A DNA stretch of 64,000 nucleotides from Thalassolituus oleivorans MIL-1 (lineage in GTDB: Bacteria; Pseudomonadota; Gammaproteobacteria; Pseudomonadales; Oceanobacteraceae), in contig NC_020888.1 in the NCBI RefSeq assembly GCF_000355675.1, positions 593,001 through 657,000 on the forward strand, written 5' to 3'. Position 1 is the stretch's first letter. The number at the start of each line of letters is the position of its first letter. The position numbers and the translations under genes are program-made. A model generated the notes under the pieces. It was not told the DNA's origin, made no database searches, and was given only the letters and a program-made list of their open reading frames with translations. Below, piece after piece: positions 7,884 through 16,137 of this stretch.

Positions 7884-9509
7884 ATGAATACATTCACCAA
7901 AACCTTGCTGGGCACGGCCGTCGGCGCGCTGCTCGGCGCATCCGGCGTCTGGCTGCTCGGCAACCCCGATGAGGGGGATATGACAGCAACCGGCGGTGAA
8001 CGCAAGCCACTTTACTGGGTGGCGCCCATGGATCCCAACTACAAGCGCGACAAGCCTGGCAAATCGCCCATGGGCATGGATCTGATCCCTGTGTACGAGA
8101 AATCCGCCGGAGAGGATGAAGCCGGCACCGTCAAGATATCGCCCGAGGTCGTCAACAATCTCGGCGTGCGCACCGCCACGGTTGAGGTAGGGTCTCTGGA
8201 TCTGGATGTCAAAACCGTCGGTTACGTGCAATACGATGAGAACCGGCTGGTGCATATCAGCCCGCGCGTGGAAGGCTGGATCGAGAAGCTCCATGTCAAG
8301 GCCGCCGGGGATCCGGTCAGACAGGGCGACCCCCTGTACACCCTCTATTCACCCACCCTGGTCAACGCCCAGGAGGAATTGTTGTTGGCGTTGAAACGCG
8401 ACAATCCGGTGTTGATCGGCGCTGCCGTGGAACGGTTATTGGCATTGCAAGTACCTCAGGCAGATATCGACCGGCTGCGTAAAACCCGCAAGGTCAGCCA
8501 GACCATCACCGTTGCCGCGCCGCAGTCCGGGGTACTGGACAATCTCGCGGTGCGTGAGGGCATGTTCGTCAAGCCTGGCTTGAGTCTGATGAGCATCGGC
8601 CAGCTAGAACATATCTGGGTGATCGGTGAGGTGTTCGAACGACAGGCAAGCCTGGTCAAGACCGACGACCAGGTGCGGATGCGGCTCGATTACCTGCCCG
8701 GTCGGGATTGGTTGGGCCAGGTGGACTATGTCTATCCGTCTTTGAATGCCAAGACACGTACCGCGCAAATCCGGGTGCATTTCGACAACCCGGACGACTT
8801 CCTCAAGCCGGGCATGTTCGCGCAGATGGTCATTGAGACCCAGGCGGGGGCTGAAGCACTGTTAATCCCGCGGGAAGCGCTGATCCGTACCGGCAGCCAG
8901 GCGCGCGTGGTGTTGGCGCTGGGTGATGGCAAATTCAAATCGGTGGCCGTTGAGGTCGGCCGCGTGGGCGAGCGGCAGGTGGAAATTCAGTCGGGACTCA
9001 AAGAAGGGGAACGCATTGTGACCTCTGCTCAGTTCCTGATCGACTCGGAATCCAGCAAGACGTCGGACTTCAAGCGCATGGCCAAGCGCGATCAGCAAGG
9101 CGAATCAATGGATGTAAAGGCAGACGCTGATTCCCGCTCAGTCTGGGTGGCCGCACGTATCGACAGCCTGATGCCGGATCACCGCATGGTGACCCTGGAG
9201 CACGAGGCCATCCCGGACTGGCAATGGCCCACCATGACCATGGATTTCACCGTCGCTGAGGCTGTGGACATGGATGCGCTCAAACAGGGAATGCGCCTGC
9301 ATGTGCAGATCACCAATAACAACAGTGGTGGATACCAGATTACCCAAGTGCATATTCCCAATGAGCAAGGCAATGATGCCATGCCTGCAGGAATGGATCA
9401 CGGTCAGCACGAGGGTATGGATCACGGTGATATGTCGATGCCGGAGCACAGCGAACACCAGGGCATGAACCACGGCGGTCACGATCAAAAGGAGCACAAT
9501 CATGATTGA
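7884..9509 (+). CDS. cusB: CusB-type periplasmic adaptor with C-terminal CusF-like domain
   Basis: A 541-residue RND adaptor. After a signal/anchor segment (residues 5-25) comes a heavy-metal-binding motif YWVAPMDPNY...SPMGMDLIPVY (about 47-72), then the barrel-sandwich, beta-barrel and membrane-proximal domains. From about residue 420 there is an added domain with the CusF metal motif: a His (DHRMV), then WQWPTMTMDF, matching the His-Trp-Met-Met Cu(I)/Ag(I) site of CusF. The tail after it is rich in His and Met (GMDHGQHEGMDHGDMSM). It would receive periplasmic Cu(I)/Ag(I) and pass it to the pump. AAAGGAG precedes the ATG; its end overlaps cusA by 8 nt. Confidence 0.92.
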   Translation: MNTFTKTLLGTAVGALLGASGVWLLGNPDEGDMTATGGERKPLYWVAPMDPNYKRDKPGKSPMGMDLIPVYEKSAGEDEAGTVKISPEVVNNLGVRTATVEVGSLDLDVKTVGYVQYDENRLVHISPRVEGWIEKLHVKAAGDPVRQGDPLYTLYSPTLVNAQEELLLALKRDNPVLIGAAVERLLALQVPQADIDRLRKTRKVSQTITVAAPQSGVLDNLAVREGMFVKPGLSLMSIGQLEHIWVIGEVFERQASLVKTDDQVRMRLDYLPGRDWLGQVDYVYPSLNAKTRTAQIRVHFDNPDDFLKPGMFAQMVIETQAGAEALLIPREALIRTGSQARVVLALGDGKFKSVAVEVGRVGERQVEIQSGLKEGERIVTSAQFLIDSESSKTSDFKRMAKRDQQGESMDVKADADSRSVWVAARIDSLMPDHRMVTLEHEAIPDWQWPTMTMDFTVAEAVDMDALKQGMRLHVQITNNNSGGYQITQVHIPNEQGNDAMPAGMDHGQHEGMDHGDMSMPEHSEHQGMNHGGHDQKEHNHD

Positions 9510-12500
9510 ATCGATAATCCGTTGGTCCGTCGGTAACCGTTTCTTCGTGCTGCTGGCTACTTTGATGCTGGTGGGGATAGGTCTCTATTCGCTGAAAAAC
9601 ACCCCGGTGGACGCCATTCCCGATCTGTCCGATGTACAGGTCATTATTAAGACCAGTTTTCCTGGGCAGGCGCCGCAGGTGGTGGAGGACCAGGTCACGT
9701 ATCCACTGACTACTGCCATGTTGTCGGTACCCGGTGCGGTTACCGTGCGCGGTTATTCCTTTTTTGGCGATTCCTTTGTGTATGTCATTTTCGACGAGGA
9801 TACCGATGCCTACTGGGCACGTTCCCGGGTGCTGGAGTATCTGTCTCAGGTCGCGCCCACATTACCTCCGAGTGCTCGGCCGCAACTGGGGCCGGACGCT
9901 ACCGGAGTTGGCTGGGTCTATCTCTACGCCCTGGTGGACCGTACCGGCAAGCATGACCTCAGTCAGTTGCGCAGCCTGCAGGACTGGTTCCTGAAATACG
10001 AGCTGCAAACCGTGCCGGGTGTTTCCGAAGTCTCGGCGCTCGGCGGCATGGTTAAGCAGTACCAAGTGAAAGTGAACCCGGAAAAACTGCGTGCTTTCAG
10101 TATTCCCCTGTCCCATATTCAGATGGCGATCCAGCGCGGTAATCAGGAAGTGGGCGCCTCGGTGGTGGAAATGGCCGAAGCCGAATACATGGTGCGCGCC
10201 AGCGGTTACATCCAGGGTATCGATGATCTGGCCAACATTCCGTTAGGGTTGGATGTTAACGGTACGCCGCTGTTGCTCAAGGATGTGGCGGATATCGAGT
10301 TGGGGCCGCAAATGCGCCGTGGCATCGCCGAGTTGAACGGCGAAGGTGAAGTGGTGGGCGGTATTGTGGTGATGCGTTTCGGTGAGAACGCCCAGAAAAC
10401 CATTGATGGGGTCAAGGCCAAGCTGGAAAAACTCAAGGCGGGTTTGCCCGAGGGCGTGGAGATCGTAACCGTTTATGATCGTTCAGGGCTGATATCTCGC
10501 GCCATTGACAGTTTGTGGAAAAGTCTGGCCGAAGAACTCGCTATTGTGGCGTTGATCTGTGTCATTTTCCTGTTTCATGTCAGGTCCTCACTGGTGGCGG
10601 TCTTCAGTCTGCCGCTAGGTATACTCACGGCTTTTACCGTGATGTATTGGCAAGGTCTCAATGCCAATATCATGTCATTAGGCGGTATAGCGATTGCGAT
10701 AGGCGCCATGATTGATGGCGCGATTGTCATGATCGAAAACATGCATAAGCATATGGAACGTACGCCCTTGACGCCAGAGAACCGTTGGAAAATCGTGGCG
10801 GCGTCAGCCAGTGAAGTCGGTCCGGCGCTGTTTTTCAGTTTGCTTATTATCACTGTGAGCTTTGTACCAGTATTCACCCTGGAAGCCCAGGAGGGCCGGA
10901 TGTTCAGCCCGTTGGCCTTTACCAAAACCTATGCCATGGCAGCCAGTGCGGCGCTTGCTATCACAGTGGTGCCGGTTTTGATGGGATATTTCATCAGAGG
11001 CAAGGTGGTAGCGGAAAACAAGAATCCCGTTAATCGATTACTGATTGCCGGGTACATGCCCCTGCTGAAAACCGTATTGCGTTTTCCGAAAATCACACTT
11101 GCCATTGCGGTTGTGATTTTCCTCGTTGGGATCTGGCCGGTTAACAAGATTGGTAGTGAATTCATCCCCGATCTGGATGAAGGTGATCTCATGTACATGC
11201 CCACCACTTATCCGGGGCTATCTATTGGTAAGGCCAGGGAATTGCTTCAACAGACCGACAAGCTGATTGCGACTGTCCCCGAGGTGAAGACTGTTTTCGG
11301 CAAAATCGGCCGTGCCGAGACAGCCACGGATCCAGCGCCACTAACCATGGTCGAGACCTTTATTCAGCTCAAGCCCAAAGAGGAATGGCGCGAGGGCATG
11401 ACCACGGAGAAGCTCAAGAAGGAGCTGGATGCGCTAGTGAAATTCCCCGGTCTAACCAACGCTTGGGTGATGCCGATCAAGACTCGCATCGACATGCTGG
11501 CCACCGGTATCAAGACGCCGGTAGGCATCAAGGTGGCGGGCGAGGATCTGCGAGAAATTCAGAAGATTGGTCAGCGACTAGAGCAGATCCTCAAGGATGT
11601 ACCCGGCACAGCCTCGGTGTATTCCGAAAGGGTGGCCGGTGGGCGTTACATCAAGGTGGATATTCAGCGTGCACAGGCGGCGCGCTATGGCCTCAATATT
11701 GCTGATGTGCAGCAGGTAATAGCCACGGCCATTGGGGGAATGAATGTGGCGCAGACCATTGAGGGGCTGGAGCGTTATCCGATCAATCTGCGCTACCCGC
11801 AGGACTATCGAGACTCGCCAGAACAGTTGGCGCTGCTGCCCATCGTTACGCCCAGCGGCCAACGCATTGCGCTCGCCGATGTGGCCAATGTCTATGTGGA
11901 GGACGGCCCGCCAGCGATCAAGAGCGAGAACGCCAGGCTGAATGGCTGGACCTTTGTAGATATCGATGGGGTGGACGTGGGCAGCTATGTACAAGCGGCC
12001 ATGGCAACGGTCGAGCAGCAGTTGGATTTACCGGCCGGTTACTCGGTGGCCTGGTCCGGTCAGTACGAATACATGCTGCGCGCCAAAGAGAAACTGACCT
12101 ATGTGGTTCCTTTGACGCTTGCCATCATTATCATTCTGTTATACATGAATTTTCGTAACTTCACTGAAATAGCCATTATTCTGGGAACACTACCACTGGC
12201 GGTAATTGGTTCAATCTGGCTGATGTACCTGCTTGGCTATAATTTTTCTGTCGCGGTTGCGGTTGGTTTTATTGCACTGGCGGGGGTTACGGTGGAAATA
12301 GGTATCATCATGTTAACTTATCTTAACCAAGCATATCACCAATTGATAGATACCTGTCGTGAGCGTGGAGTGCAACCATTAAAAGAAGATTTGCTCGAAG
12401 CCGTGACACAGGGCGCGGGACTTCGTGTAAGACCCGTAATGATGACTACGGTCTCCACTATCGCTGGATTGTTGCCCATTATGTTCAGTTCCGGAACAGG

Positions 12501-12624
12501 TGCGGAAGTTGTTAGCCGGATTGCGGCGCCTATGGTGGGCGGAATGGTGAGTGCTGTGATTTTAACGTTGTTGGTATTACCCGTCGTGTATTACCTATGG
12601 CGCACCCGCTCGCTGAAAGCATAA
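9502..12624 (+). CDS. cusA: CusA-type heavy-metal RND efflux pump
   Basis: A 1040-residue inner-membrane proton-driven transporter with 12 predicted membrane helices and two large periplasmic loops. The heavy-metal-efflux subgroup is shown by the N-terminus (VGNRFFVLLATLMLVGIG, TPVDAIPDLSDVQV), the helix-4 motif GAMIDGAIVMIEN, and the second-half motif GGMVSAVILTLLVLPVVY. Met residues in the periplasmic part are consistent with Cu(I)/Ag(I). Length matches the family. The stretches coding membrane helices near 10.5-11.1 kb and 12.1-12.6 kb look richer in A+T than the loops, which may reflect composition only or past recombination. Confidence 0.95.
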   Translation: MIESIIRWSVGNRFFVLLATLMLVGIGLYSLKNTPVDAIPDLSDVQVIIKTSFPGQAPQVVEDQVTYPLTTAMLSVPGAVTVRGYSFFGDSFVYVIFDEDTDAYWARSRVLEYLSQVAPTLPPSARPQLGPDATGVGWVYLYALVDRTGKHDLSQLRSLQDWFLKYELQTVPGVSEVSALGGMVKQYQVKVNPEKLRAFSIPLSHIQMAIQRGNQEVGASVVEMAEAEYMVRASGYIQGIDDLANIPLGLDVNGTPLLLKDVADIELGPQMRRGIAELNGEGEVVGGIVVMRFGENAQKTIDGVKAKLEKLKAGLPEGVEIVTVYDRSGLISRAIDSLWKSLAEELAIVALICVIFLFHVRSSLVAVFSLPLGILTAFTVMYWQGLNANIMSLGGIAIAIGAMIDGAIVMIENMHKHMERTPLTPENRWKIVAASASEVGPALFFSLLIITVSFVPVFTLEAQEGRMFSPLAFTKTYAMAASAALAITVVPVLMGYFIRGKVVAENKNPVNRLLIAGYMPLLKTVLRFPKITLAIAVVIFLVGIWPVNKIGSEFIPDLDEGDLMYMPTTYPGLSIGKARELLQQTDKLIATVPEVKTVFGKIGRAETATDPAPLTMVETFIQLKPKEEWREGMTTEKLKKELDALVKFPGLTNAWVMPIKTRIDMLATGIKTPVGIKVAGEDLREIQKIGQRLEQILKDVPGTASVYSERVAGGRYIKVDIQRAQAARYGLNIADVQQVIATAIGGMNVAQTIEGLERYPINLRYPQDYRDSPEQLALLPIVTPSGQRIALADVANVYVEDGPPAIKSENARLNGWTFVDIDGVDVGSYVQAAMATVEQQLDLPAGYSVAWSGQYEYMLRAKEKLTYVVPLTLAIIIILLYMNFRNFTEIAIILGTLPLAVIGSIWLMYLLGYNFSVAVAVGFIALAGVTVEIGIIMLTYLNQAYHQLIDTCRERGVQPLKEDLLEAVTQGAGLRVRPVMMTTVSTIAGLLPIMFSSGTGAEVVSRIAAPMVGGMVSAVILTLLVLPVVYYLWRTRSLKA

Positions 12625-12640
12625 TATTGCCAAACTAAAT

Positions 12641-12660
12641 GGGGCAGACTTGTCTGCCCC
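12641..12660 (+). terminator. Hairpin after cusA
   Basis: An 8-bp perfect stem (GGGGCAGA/TCTGCCCC) with a 4-nt loop stands 16 nt after the cusA stop. No U-run follows, so it may end or stabilise the efflux transcript rather than act as a classic intrinsic terminator. Confidence 0.45.
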
Positions 12661-12900
12661 TGCCGGAGCTCTGTGGTATAAACCAATAAAGCACCAAATG
12701 CACAAATAGGTTAATGCTATTTGGTTGATCTGAATCAATCAAAATTCCCCAGCATTACATGGCTGTCATGTTGGGGTCATCCATCCGTAATCATCACCCC
12801 ACATAATAGACAATGAAGCTTAATAAAACACACCTTAGGCGACAACTAGCTTGACAGTTACCGGTGTAGAAGTTGGGCAAATCAACGATAAGGGAAAACC
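12661..12900. other. Non-coding spacer before the broken porin
   Basis: About 240 nt without a credible ORF. It is A+T-rich compared with the genes on either side. A TTGACA-like hexamer is at 12851-12856 but no matching -10 box is evident at normal spacing. AAGGG immediately before 12901 serves the porin start. Confidence 0.5.
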
Positions 12901-13731
12901 ATGAACATGAAGAAGTCAAAACTCAAATGCTGCCTTCTGACTTTAAGTGTTACAGCGGCAATAGTTCCTGCCGCTGTTTACGCAGACAATCAGACCGACA
13001 ATCTCAGGCAGCAAGTCGACGATCTTCAAAATCAAGTTGATCGCTTGGAAAACACGGCAGCGGAACGTAATACAGATTCGTCATTTCATATGGCAGGTTA
13101 TGGATCGGTCGAGTACGCCGATCCGGATTCAGGCAACGCCGCTTTTAACAAGGTATTGGCCGCCCCCATCATCCACTACAATTACCAAGACTGGCTAATG
13201 TTCGAAACAGAATTTGAGCTGTCGAACACAGCCGAAGGGGGCACTGAGCTGGCGTTGGAATATGCCTCTATCAACCTGTTCCTGAATGATTATGTAGCGC
13301 TTGGTGCGGGAAAATTTTTAAGTCCCATAGGTCAATTCCGGCAGAATTTGCACCCTAGCTGGATCAATAAGGCTGTCTCGGCACCCGCTGGTTTCGGGCA
13401 TGGCGGAGCTGCGCCCCTAAGTGAGACCGGCTTGCAATTGCGCGGCGGGTTTCCACTCGGCGAGATGCGCGCCAATTATGCTATTTATGTTGGTAACGGG
13501 CCCACCCTGGCCGCCGCAGTAGAGGGACAAGGAGGGGATTACGAATTGGCCATCGAGGAGGTGGAGACCGAAGGCCGTACCAGTGACCCTGACGGGAAGA
13601 AGTCATTTGGTGGCCGCCTTGGGCTACTGCCGTTTCCCGGTTTGGAAATAGGGATTTCCGCGATCATTTCGAACATTATCAGCAGCGAACTGCCGAAGAC
13701 CGCCAGCAGGAGCGCGACCAGTTCCGTATAG
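12901..13731 (+). pseudogene. Truncated porin (phosphate-selective/OprO-like) fused out of frame to foreign DNA
   Basis: The reading frame gives 276 residues. Residues 1-29 are a signal peptide; 31-55 form a short coiled coil (NLRQQVDDLQNQVDRLEN) as in trimeric OprO/OprP-like porins; then beta-strand segments (MAGYGSVEYADPDSG, ALGAGKFLSPIGQFRQN, GLQLRGGFPLGEMRANY) follow up to about residue 252 (GLEIGISA). After this the sequence stops looking like a porin and ends in ISSELPKTASRSATSSV, which is simply the wrong frame of a KfrA-like gene. Only half a barrel remains, so the gene is presumably inactive. Confidence 0.75.
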
Positions 13732-14180
13732 TTAACCAGGGGTTGAATGATCAGATTCAGGATCTGCAACACCGGCTCGCCCAGGCTGAGTTGAGAGCGT
13801 CCGAGCTATTCGACGTCAACGCGCAGTTACAACGAAATGCCGATAAATTAAAACAAGCCAATGCGGCGCTAAATAGCGATTTGAACGCAAAGATAGAAGA
13901 TATCCAGAACCTGGAACACGAGTGCGAAGAAGCTGTAACAAAGTTCCGGGAATTCCAGCATAAAAATGAGCAATTGGCGGAAAACATGGCCGCGCTCACC
14001 ACTCAGAAAGCAGATGTCGATAAGCAAGTGGCCGTGTTATCCCACGAACTGGAGACCACCAAAGCCGAACTGAAAACCGCCCAGGATAAAGTGGCATTTC
14101 TGACCGATGAGAATAAGGTGATTCTTCAGGAAAAAGCAGTGATCCAAGGGCAGTTTAAACAGCTTCAAAGTTCGCTATAA
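13650..14180 (+). pseudogene. 3' remnant of a KfrA-like coiled-coil (DNA-binding) gene
   Basis: From about 13653 a new frame runs open to TAA 14178-14180. It begins DFRDHFEHYQQR and continues TAEDRQQERDQFR, then through LNDQIQDLQHRLAQAELRASE to FKQLQSSL, about 175 residues of uninterrupted heptad-type coiled coil. This matches the C-terminal part of KfrA_N-type proteins carried by plasmids, integrons and transposons. Their N-terminal DNA-binding domain is missing, replaced by the porin fragment. An internal ATG (13743) exists but has no convincing ribosome site. Confidence 0.65.
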
Positions 14181-14458
14181 CGATTTAATGGATGTGTTTT
14201 GATCGTCTGGCTGCAAATGCAGAAATCGTTGCCAGCCCCTAAACGAGCAAACTTGGCAAATTTGTCGGTTCTTCCACAAGACCCTGCAGGCCAAGGAGAA
14301 GCATCGATTCGACCAACGTCAGGTTGAAAAAGAATATTGATATTCCTACATATTATCAATGTGTTATAGGTTTTGTGGCTAAATTCAACGCTTTTACCGG
14401 CCGAATGCAGCCGAACCTCAAATACAGGGATTAACGGCTATCAAACGAAAACCTACGG
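14181..14458. other. Non-coding spacer between KfrA remnant and AbiE toxin remnant
   Basis: No ORF with support. Composition shifts towards A+T. The right edge carries one arm of the 17-bp inverted repeat at 14444-14499. No insertion-sequence end or att core is recognised. Confidence 0.4.
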
Positions 14459-14499
14459 TTACGAGGGTGCCACAGGATTCAAAACCGTAGGTTTTCGTT
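14444..14499. repeat. Perfect 17-bp inverted repeat at the broken end of the AbiE toxin gene
   Basis: AACGAAAACCTACGGTT at 14444-14460 is exactly inverted at 14483-14499, with a 22-nt loop. The right arm lies inside the aberrant tail of the toxin frame. No U-run flanks it on either strand, so a standard terminator is unlikely; a recombination or mobile-element end is possible. Confidence 0.7.
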
Positions 14500-14761
14500 C
14501 AAATGCCCCCGCTGGTCCATCTTCAGAAAATCGATCAATAGTCTTCCAGCATTTACTTAGGGCGGTACCGCCTTTGAAAGCAACAGCATAGTCACCCAGT
14601 AGCTTTTCATCGTAAAGGATTCTGAGTATCTCAGTTACCCACAAGTCCTTTTCTAAAAAGAAATCCGGTAGTCCGTCTGAGTGACTCTGAGACGCCAGAA
14701 TAAGCAACTGTTTAAGCTCTTCGCGCTTATTCTCGGTGCGGTAGAAATCCAATATGTGCAT
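14459..14761 (-). pseudogene. abiEii: Truncated AbiEii-type toxin (nucleotidyltransferase), type IV toxin-antitoxin
   Basis: One hundred residues. The first 81 match the start of AbiEii/AbiGii toxins: MHILDFYRTE, then FFLEKDLWVTEILR and the nucleotidyltransferase motif FKGGTALSK, ending KTIDRFSED. In intact members the next residues supply the catalytic Asp pair (SEDIDL) and some 200 further residues follow. Here the frame changes after D81 (14519) into an unrelated 19-residue tail and stops. The toxin has lost its catalytic centre and is presumably inactive. Its ATG overlaps the antitoxin stop (TAATG), as usual for abiE operons. Confidence 0.75.
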
Positions 14762-15378
14762 TAGGCTATTTCCTTTAGCTTTTGTAGGTTGTTCCTCCAG
14801 CTACTCAAAATGCTAAGAGCACTGAGTTTCTCTGCAATCTCTTTTGTTTGGGCTGGAGTCAGAGATAGCCGCTGAATTGCTTTCTTCAAACTGGAGGAGT
14901 CAACTGCTTCTGGAGGTGTGACCAGCATAGCTCTCAACATAATACCTTCAGGTTTGGCTTTCCATAGTAGTTTTTTATTACTTACATGTCTGACTTCTAC
15001 AACTTGGTTTCCGATTTTGAAGTTTGTACTGGCACCATTACTCCAGAAGACTTTTTTCATTGGTGTTTGAGTTTGGAAGCCTAAGTGATATGCAGCCTCC
15101 TGACCTTGACTAACCAGCTTATAGCCGTATCGCTTTGCCCAGGCCTTGGCCATCTGCTCTGCACTGGCAGTTGTTTTGATCGAAGGCAAGCTTGCTAAGG
15201 GTTTGGGGCGTACATAGAACCCCTTTCGCAGCCGTACTACTTTCCCTTCTTGGGTAAGTCTACTGATGGCTTTCTGTACAGATGTGCGAGTTCCCAGAGC
15301 ATAAAACCCTGTTATTGGGAATGGTTCACCGCGCTTCATACGGTGAAGTCTTGTTAGTACCATCATTGAGACAGACAC
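14761..15378 (-). CDS. abiEi: AbiEi-type antitoxin / DUF6088 transcriptional regulator
   Basis: A 205-residue protein. The N-terminus is a winged-helix segment (FPITGFYALGTRTSVQKAISRLTQEGKVVRLRKGFYV, about residues 20-58), as in AbiEi antitoxins and DUF6088 proteins that repress their own promoter. The central and C-terminal part (YHLGFQTQTPMKKVFWSNG, about 100-120) corresponds to the toxin-neutralising domain. GTG 15378 is chosen because AGGAGGAG lies just upstream. The antitoxin appears complete while its toxin partner is broken. A+T-rich codon use sets it off from the metal cluster. Confidence 0.75.
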   Translation of the reverse strand: MSVSMMVLTRLHRMKRGEPFPITGFYALGTRTSVQKAISRLTQEGKVVRLRKGFYVRPKPLASLPSIKTTASAEQMAKAWAKRYGYKLVSQGQEAAYHLGFQTQTPMKKVFWSNGASTNFKIGNQVVEVRHVSNKKLLWKAKPEGIMLRAMLVTPPEAVDSSSLKKAIQRLSLTPAQTKEIAEKLSALSILSSWRNNLQKLKEIA

Positions 15379-15878
15379 GACTCCTCCTGCTCGTGTTATA
15401 CATGTGACATATAGTCTAACCCAGCAATATCAATGCTTATAAGCTATTTTTTGTCAGGATTAATTCACTTTTATACGTGTTTCGGTAGTGGTGGGATCGT
15501 TGTGGGTGTGAGGTTCTATACCTAGAGGTTAACAGCGATGGCTGCTCACAGCGTCGGATGTGTTAAGCACTTTACAATCTTTAAGTCAGTTAGAGTCTTG
15601 GATGGGAGTAATGTTACGCGGAGATCAAATAGCTTGTTCAAGTTATCCAGAAATCCAGTAATAACAAGGCCTTGCAGGCTGATTTTGTTTGTAAGGAGAG
15701 AGCTAGCGTGCTCAAGTTATATAGAAATTTGCTTATCAAGAGCATTACTGCACTGGTAGGGCTGTGCAATATTAGCGAAGGGGATTTTGCGGCCAATTCT
15801 GCTTACCTATGCAAGCATAAAGTGGCCAAAACGGCCAAGTTATGGTTTCAATACCAAATAAGAAGATACTAAGCGGAA
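15379..15878. other. Long spacer between abiE and tRNA-Ile2
   Basis: Five hundred bases with only weak, unsupported ORFs. It contains an imperfect 25-nt direct repeat (15630-15654 and 15704-15728). The antitoxin promoter must lie at the left edge (15379-15440), where TGTTATACATGTGACATATA could hold a -10 region. I see no RNA gene or mobile-element end. Confidence 0.4.
15630..15728. repeat. Imperfect 25-nt direct repeat, 74 nt apart
   Basis: 15630-15654 (TAGCTTGTTCAAGTTAT...) and 15704-15728 (TAGCGTGCTCAAGTTAT...) agree at 21 of 25 positions. It lies in the non-coding spacer next to the tRNA. It could be recombinase or regulator binding sites, or a relic duplication. Confidence 0.45.
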
Positions 15879-15955
15879 TGGTGGGCCTTCCCGGACTCGA
15901 ACCGGGGACCTAGCGATTATGAGTCGCGTGCTCTAACCAACTGAGCTAAAGGCCC
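15879..15955 (-). tRNA. ileX: tRNA-Ile2 (anticodon CAU, lysidine type)
   Basis: A 77-nt cloverleaf read on the - strand: acceptor GGGCCTT pairs with AAGGCCC, T-arm CCCGG-TTCGAGT-CCGGG, D-arm AGCTCAGTTGGTTAGAGC, anticodon loop CTCATAA. The encoded 3' CCA is at 15879-15881. The anticodon stem GCGA/TCGC and the overall sequence fit tRNA-Ile2, whose C34 is changed to lysidine by TilS to read AUA, rather than tRNA-Met. Its location next to rpoD is also known in pseudomonads. Confidence 0.9.
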
Positions 15956-16092
15956 TACGATATTGCAGACGTTCTATGATTCACAAGGTGATAGAACGAT
16001 TGAGCTAACGGCATAGGAGAGAATGTGTTTTCGCGTCCTAGCAGTTTTCTTGGCACGCATTATAAGCAGCATTTTTACGAAGTGCCAGCCAT

Positions 16093-16119
16093 AAAAAACC
16101 CAGCTTAGCTGGGTTTTTT
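16093..16119 (-). terminator. Intrinsic terminator of rpoD
   Basis: AAAAAACCCAGC-TTA-GCTGGGTTTTTT: a 6-bp G+C-rich stem extended by A/T pairs, 18 nt after the rpoD stop and ending in a U-run on the - strand. It is symmetrical and could work both ways. Confidence 0.85.
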
Positions 16120-16137
16120 ATGAACTTTATCAACAAC

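Noticed and set aside
14461-14490. tRNA 3'-end fragment (att remnant) in the hairpin loop
   Set aside because: On the - strand GGTTTTGAATCCTGTGGCACC resembles a T-arm and acceptor end, but the T-stem does not pair and the sequence does not match the nearby tRNA-Ile2.
14444-14499. Integron attC site
   Set aside because: The inverted repeat is perfect and lacks the RYYYAAC/GTTRRRY core ends and the unpaired bulge bases of attC hairpins.
15538-15872. Two small + strand ORFs in the spacer before the tRNA
   Set aside because: No ribosome site worth noting, no recognisable protein features, and low-complexity composition; probably chance frames.
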